The position numbers and the translations under genes were made by a program. From Circinella minor (Eukaryota > Mucoromycota > Mucoromycetes > Mucorales > Lichtheimiaceae): 64,000 bases of DNA. The stretch covers positions 307,634 through 371,633 of the forward strand of contig JAEPRB010000012.1 in assembly GCA_016758965.1 (NCBI GenBank), given 5' to 3'. Of this stretch, positions 61,540 to 64,000 are shown piece by piece; position 1 is the first letter of the stretch; each line of letters starts with the position of its first letter. The notes below the pieces were generated by a model that was given only the letters and a program-made list of their open reading frames with translations, did not search any database and was not told where the DNA came from.

Positions 61540-61655
61540 AATAAAATAAAATAAAATAAAAGATATAAAACTGTTATGAATGAAGTAGTTGAGAAACTTT
61601 ATTTTTAAAATAAAACAGCCACTCTTTTATATCTTTTCTTATTTTATTTTATCTG
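61540..61655. repeat. AT-rich inverted repeat 5' of the transposase relic
   Basis: AATAAAATAAAATAAAAGAT with ATAAAA after it (61538-61570) is the complement of TTTTATATCTTTTCTTATTT and following bases (61626-61653), about 55 bp apart. It could be a hairpin or one terminal repeat of the transposon; no partner was found at the other end. Confidence 0.5.
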
Positions 61656-62234
61656 ATTATGGTTAAACTATATTCCAAAATAGAGAAAAGATACTACGTA
61701 CGTAAATATTATATTTGATTATTACATCATTATTTCTAGATCATTCTCTGAGACTATTTATAACAGTTACGTATTACTATGTAATCTACATTTTTCTATA
61801 ATTTTCCTTTTTGTCTGGGTTATTAATAATAATTAATAATAGTGTTTGATTGGCTTTCTTATTTATTCTTGATGGAAATAATGTTTGACCGATCAATTTT
61901 AACTGGATAGAATGTATATTTATTTGCTGACAAATAGGTACTAACGGATATTTTATTACCCATTAACTATTTACTGTTACACACTGCTTTTGCCATCTCA
62001 TCTCCCTCATATTCCCTATGTTTAATTTTGAGGTTTACTTAGTAACATTTCATATTCCGACAAACCTTTGAAGGGCATTAACTCGATCAAAAATACTTTT
62101 TTTTCAAAAAAAATAGGCACAATCTATTTAGAATGCATAAATATACATATTTATCGCCCCAAAAAGTCGATTACTTCATGTCAAAAATATTTCATAGGGT
62201 TCAAGTTTTTACATCGGGATTCAAATTATTTTGA
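61656..62234. other. AT-rich DNA between transposase relic and non-LTR element
   Basis: No gene is supported. The last 200 bp may be the 5' part of the non-LTR element, but the boundary is not visible. Confidence 0.4.
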
Positions 62235-63596
62235 CGGTTTAAGACAGAATGCACCATAGACCGTCTTCCCAACACTATTACTAATGCCAATGACAACGAT
62301 TATAGTAGTATTGAAAGCTCTGCCTCAGCCTCTCATAATAATAATACTCATGCATCTCCTGCAGCAAATTTAAATCAGGCAATTGCAACCCCCTCAAGGT
62401 TTCTAGAATGGGCGGATGACCTTCCTGACACCCCCCAACAGCAGATAAATTCTCCACCACCCATTTTATTGCAACGACGACAACAACAAGAACCTCTTGA
62501 AGAGCCAACTCTTATGGAACGCTATTCTACAGAACAATTTGAACATCACCAAGCAATGCCAGCAGTACTCACTGATATGATGAAAGCAGTGGACCAATTA
62601 ACTGCCCGTAATAAACAACAAGATGCACAAATTGCTCAACTCCTTAAATTGACTGAACGACTACATGCAGCTCAACAAGATCTAACTAACGCCAAGACAC
62701 AGATTCAAGCACTAGAAATGGAAAACCGTGAATTAAAAAAAGAAAAAATACAACAAAAAATTAATGATCCCAATTTTACAGCCTCAACACCAACACCCTT
62801 ACCAACAGGTAGTCTTAGCTCTCAATATGCAACCACACCACCACCAAATGATACTCAATACACCAATCTTTGGCATGATCGTTCCAGTTTACACAAAATA
62901 AAAAGTACAGCACGTAACAAGGCATCACCTGCCACTATTCAATGACGCAAAGAAGCAGCTGCACGCGCATTCACCTTACCATCAGAAACACATGGCTTTT
63001 GTTTCAAGTACTTTCCAACAAGAGGACGTAAACCAGTATCAGAACAGCGGAAAAATCTTCGCCGTTTAGGTATTGACAACAGCCGTATTCTGGATATTCA
63101 TTATCCTGACACAAATGTTGTTGGCTTCCTTATACATAATGATTATGAACATGAACTTATTGAAATAATGAACAAACACGATCTTTTTCCTAATACTCAT
63201 TTTGACCCACATAACCCAAAATATTTACGTGACCAAAAACTTAGAGATCTTCCAGAAGAGGATCAAATAATTCAAGCTGATACCCTTCAATACCATAGAA
63301 TTTTACGAGCTATCGATTTTGTCCGACACCCTGTCAAATTCGCTGTAGCCCGTTATTTCTGTCATACACAAGTTATCACACATGATATTCTACAACAAGT
63401 CTTAGATGGCAATACTGTTGCACCAAAACGACAACCAAGCCAACTATCACCTGAAACCATCAGAGCTACAGCAAATCAATTCCGTGAACCTAGCCCAAGT
63501 ACCTCTGCCGAAATGAATATTGATGACCACGAGGTAGTAGAACAAATACACAAACACAATTCATCTGGTAACACCCCCTCCCCCATAGTAACATAA
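62235..63596 (+). pseudogene. Non-LTR retrotransposon ORF1, interrupted by one stop codon
   Basis: The frame is open from 62235, has its first ATG at 62514, is broken by TGA at 62943-62945, and resumes in the same frame to TAA at 63594-63596. The first half contains a coiled coil (about 62580-62750: LTARNKQQDAQIAQLLKLTE) after a Gln/Pro-rich start. The second half has a globular segment (FCFKYFPTRGRKPVSEQ; GIDNSRILDIHYPDTNVVGF) that could be RRM-like. Coiled coil plus nucleic-acid-binding module is the usual ORF1 layout of L1-like elements. TGA could derive from CGA by C-to-T. No CCHC knuckle is seen. The true start may lie upstream and be lost. Confidence 0.7.
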
Positions 63597-63598
63597 TT

Positions 63599-64000
63599 AT
63601 GATAAATAATAATAATAATAATAATAATACAATCAATATTATACAATGGAATGCTACTGGACTACAACGACACACAATACATACTGCACTAACTGAATTT
63701 ATTAATACCTCTATTTTATTTATTACCGAAACATGGCTTCTCTCCCCCAATCGTTTCCCTACAAATTGGACACAATATCATACATATGGAATACCGGTCC
63801 AAAGTGCTCATCGAGTACACCGCGGACAAATGGGTATATCCCTTTTGATTCATCCACATTGCCCTTTTTCTGTTAATTACTTGCCTAATCTTTCTCCTAA
63901 TTTTACCAATTACTCTCTCTCATGCACTCTTGGCGATACACTTGTCCACTGCTTATATTTACCCCCCTCACACAAAACAAATGATCACCTCGCTATCCGA
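63599..64000 (+). CDS. Non-LTR retrotransposon ORF2, endonuclease domain, cut by the window end
   Basis: ATG at 63599 opens a frame that runs 134 codons to the window edge. After eight AAT (Asn) codons it reads INIIQWNATGLQRHT, then FITETWLLSPNRF, the first two motifs (QWN and ETW) of the exonuclease-endonuclease-phosphatase domain of APE-type LINEs; the reverse transcriptase must lie beyond. The start is only two bases after the ORF1 stop (TAATTATG), suggesting termination-reinitiation coupling. This ORF is intact as far as visible, unlike ORF1. Confidence 0.8.
   Translation, partial: MINNNNNNNNTINIIQWNATGLQRHTIHTALTEFINTSILFITETWLLSPNRFPTNWTQYHTYGIPVQSAHRVHRGQMGISLLIHPHCPFSVNYLPNLSPNFTNYSLSCTLGDTLVHCLYLPPSHKTNDHLAIR

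Overview
The window is nuclear DNA of a filamentous fungus, most likely an early-diverging one (Mucoromycota, probably Mucorales). The reasons are: AT-rich intergenic DNA; short GT-AG introns with CTAAC/CTAAT-like branch sites; a fungal gene set (Pmc1-type Ca2+-ATPase, alpha-arrestin, Lam/Ysp2 sterol-transfer protein, F-box/LRR proteins); and a lineage-type protein family I know only from such fungi. The species assignment is inference. I could join 57 introns into 13 gene models. Every model has GT donors, AG acceptors and a reading frame that closes exactly.

Left part (1-25 kb) is gene-poor and repeat-rich. It holds a decayed Helitron/PIF1-like helicase tail (289-900), a 7-exon gene of an unrecognised family (4230-6253), a TA-flanked 733-bp inverted-repeat element (6582-7314), a 133/142-bp satellite array with an assembly gap (8466-10016), two F-box genes (10504-12425 and 18627-20726), a NIPA-type Mg2+ transporter (15936-18372), a GNAT acetyltransferase (20926-21505), and relics of two transposons (22853-23560; about 24402-24770). 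Two scrambled partial copies of the 3' end of the 4.2-6.3 kb gene lie near 12.7 and 13.9 kb.

Central part (25-52 kb) is a run of eight housekeeping genes, all on the minus strand. From right to left: Lam/Ysp2-like GRAM-VASt sterol-transfer protein, ELP6, NAD-dependent glycerol-3-phosphate dehydrogenase, FCP1 CTD phosphatase, Pmc1-like Ca2+-ATPase, a Nudix-CCCH-W2 fusion protein, PTPA (PP2A activator) and an alpha-arrestin. They do not form one pathway. They cover transcription (FCP1), tRNA modification (ELP6), mRNA decay or translation (the fusion protein), lipid and Ca2+ homeostasis, osmolyte/glycerol metabolism and signalling.

Right part (52-64 kb) is mobile-element territory: decayed coding-like DNA (54.7-57.9 kb), a 389-bp TA-flanked inverted-repeat element, a small zinc-ribbon ORF, a broken DDE transposase gene (59402-61523), and a non-LTR retrotransposon whose ORF1 has one stop and whose ORF2 endonuclease runs off the window.

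The most notable item is the 781-residue Nudix + tandem CCCH + W2 protein. Its N-terminus closely resembles Ap4A hydrolase (NUDT2 type), but one canonical Nudix-box glutamate is replaced by valine. Also notable is a strong excess of the palindrome TACGTA in the AT-rich intergenic DNA.
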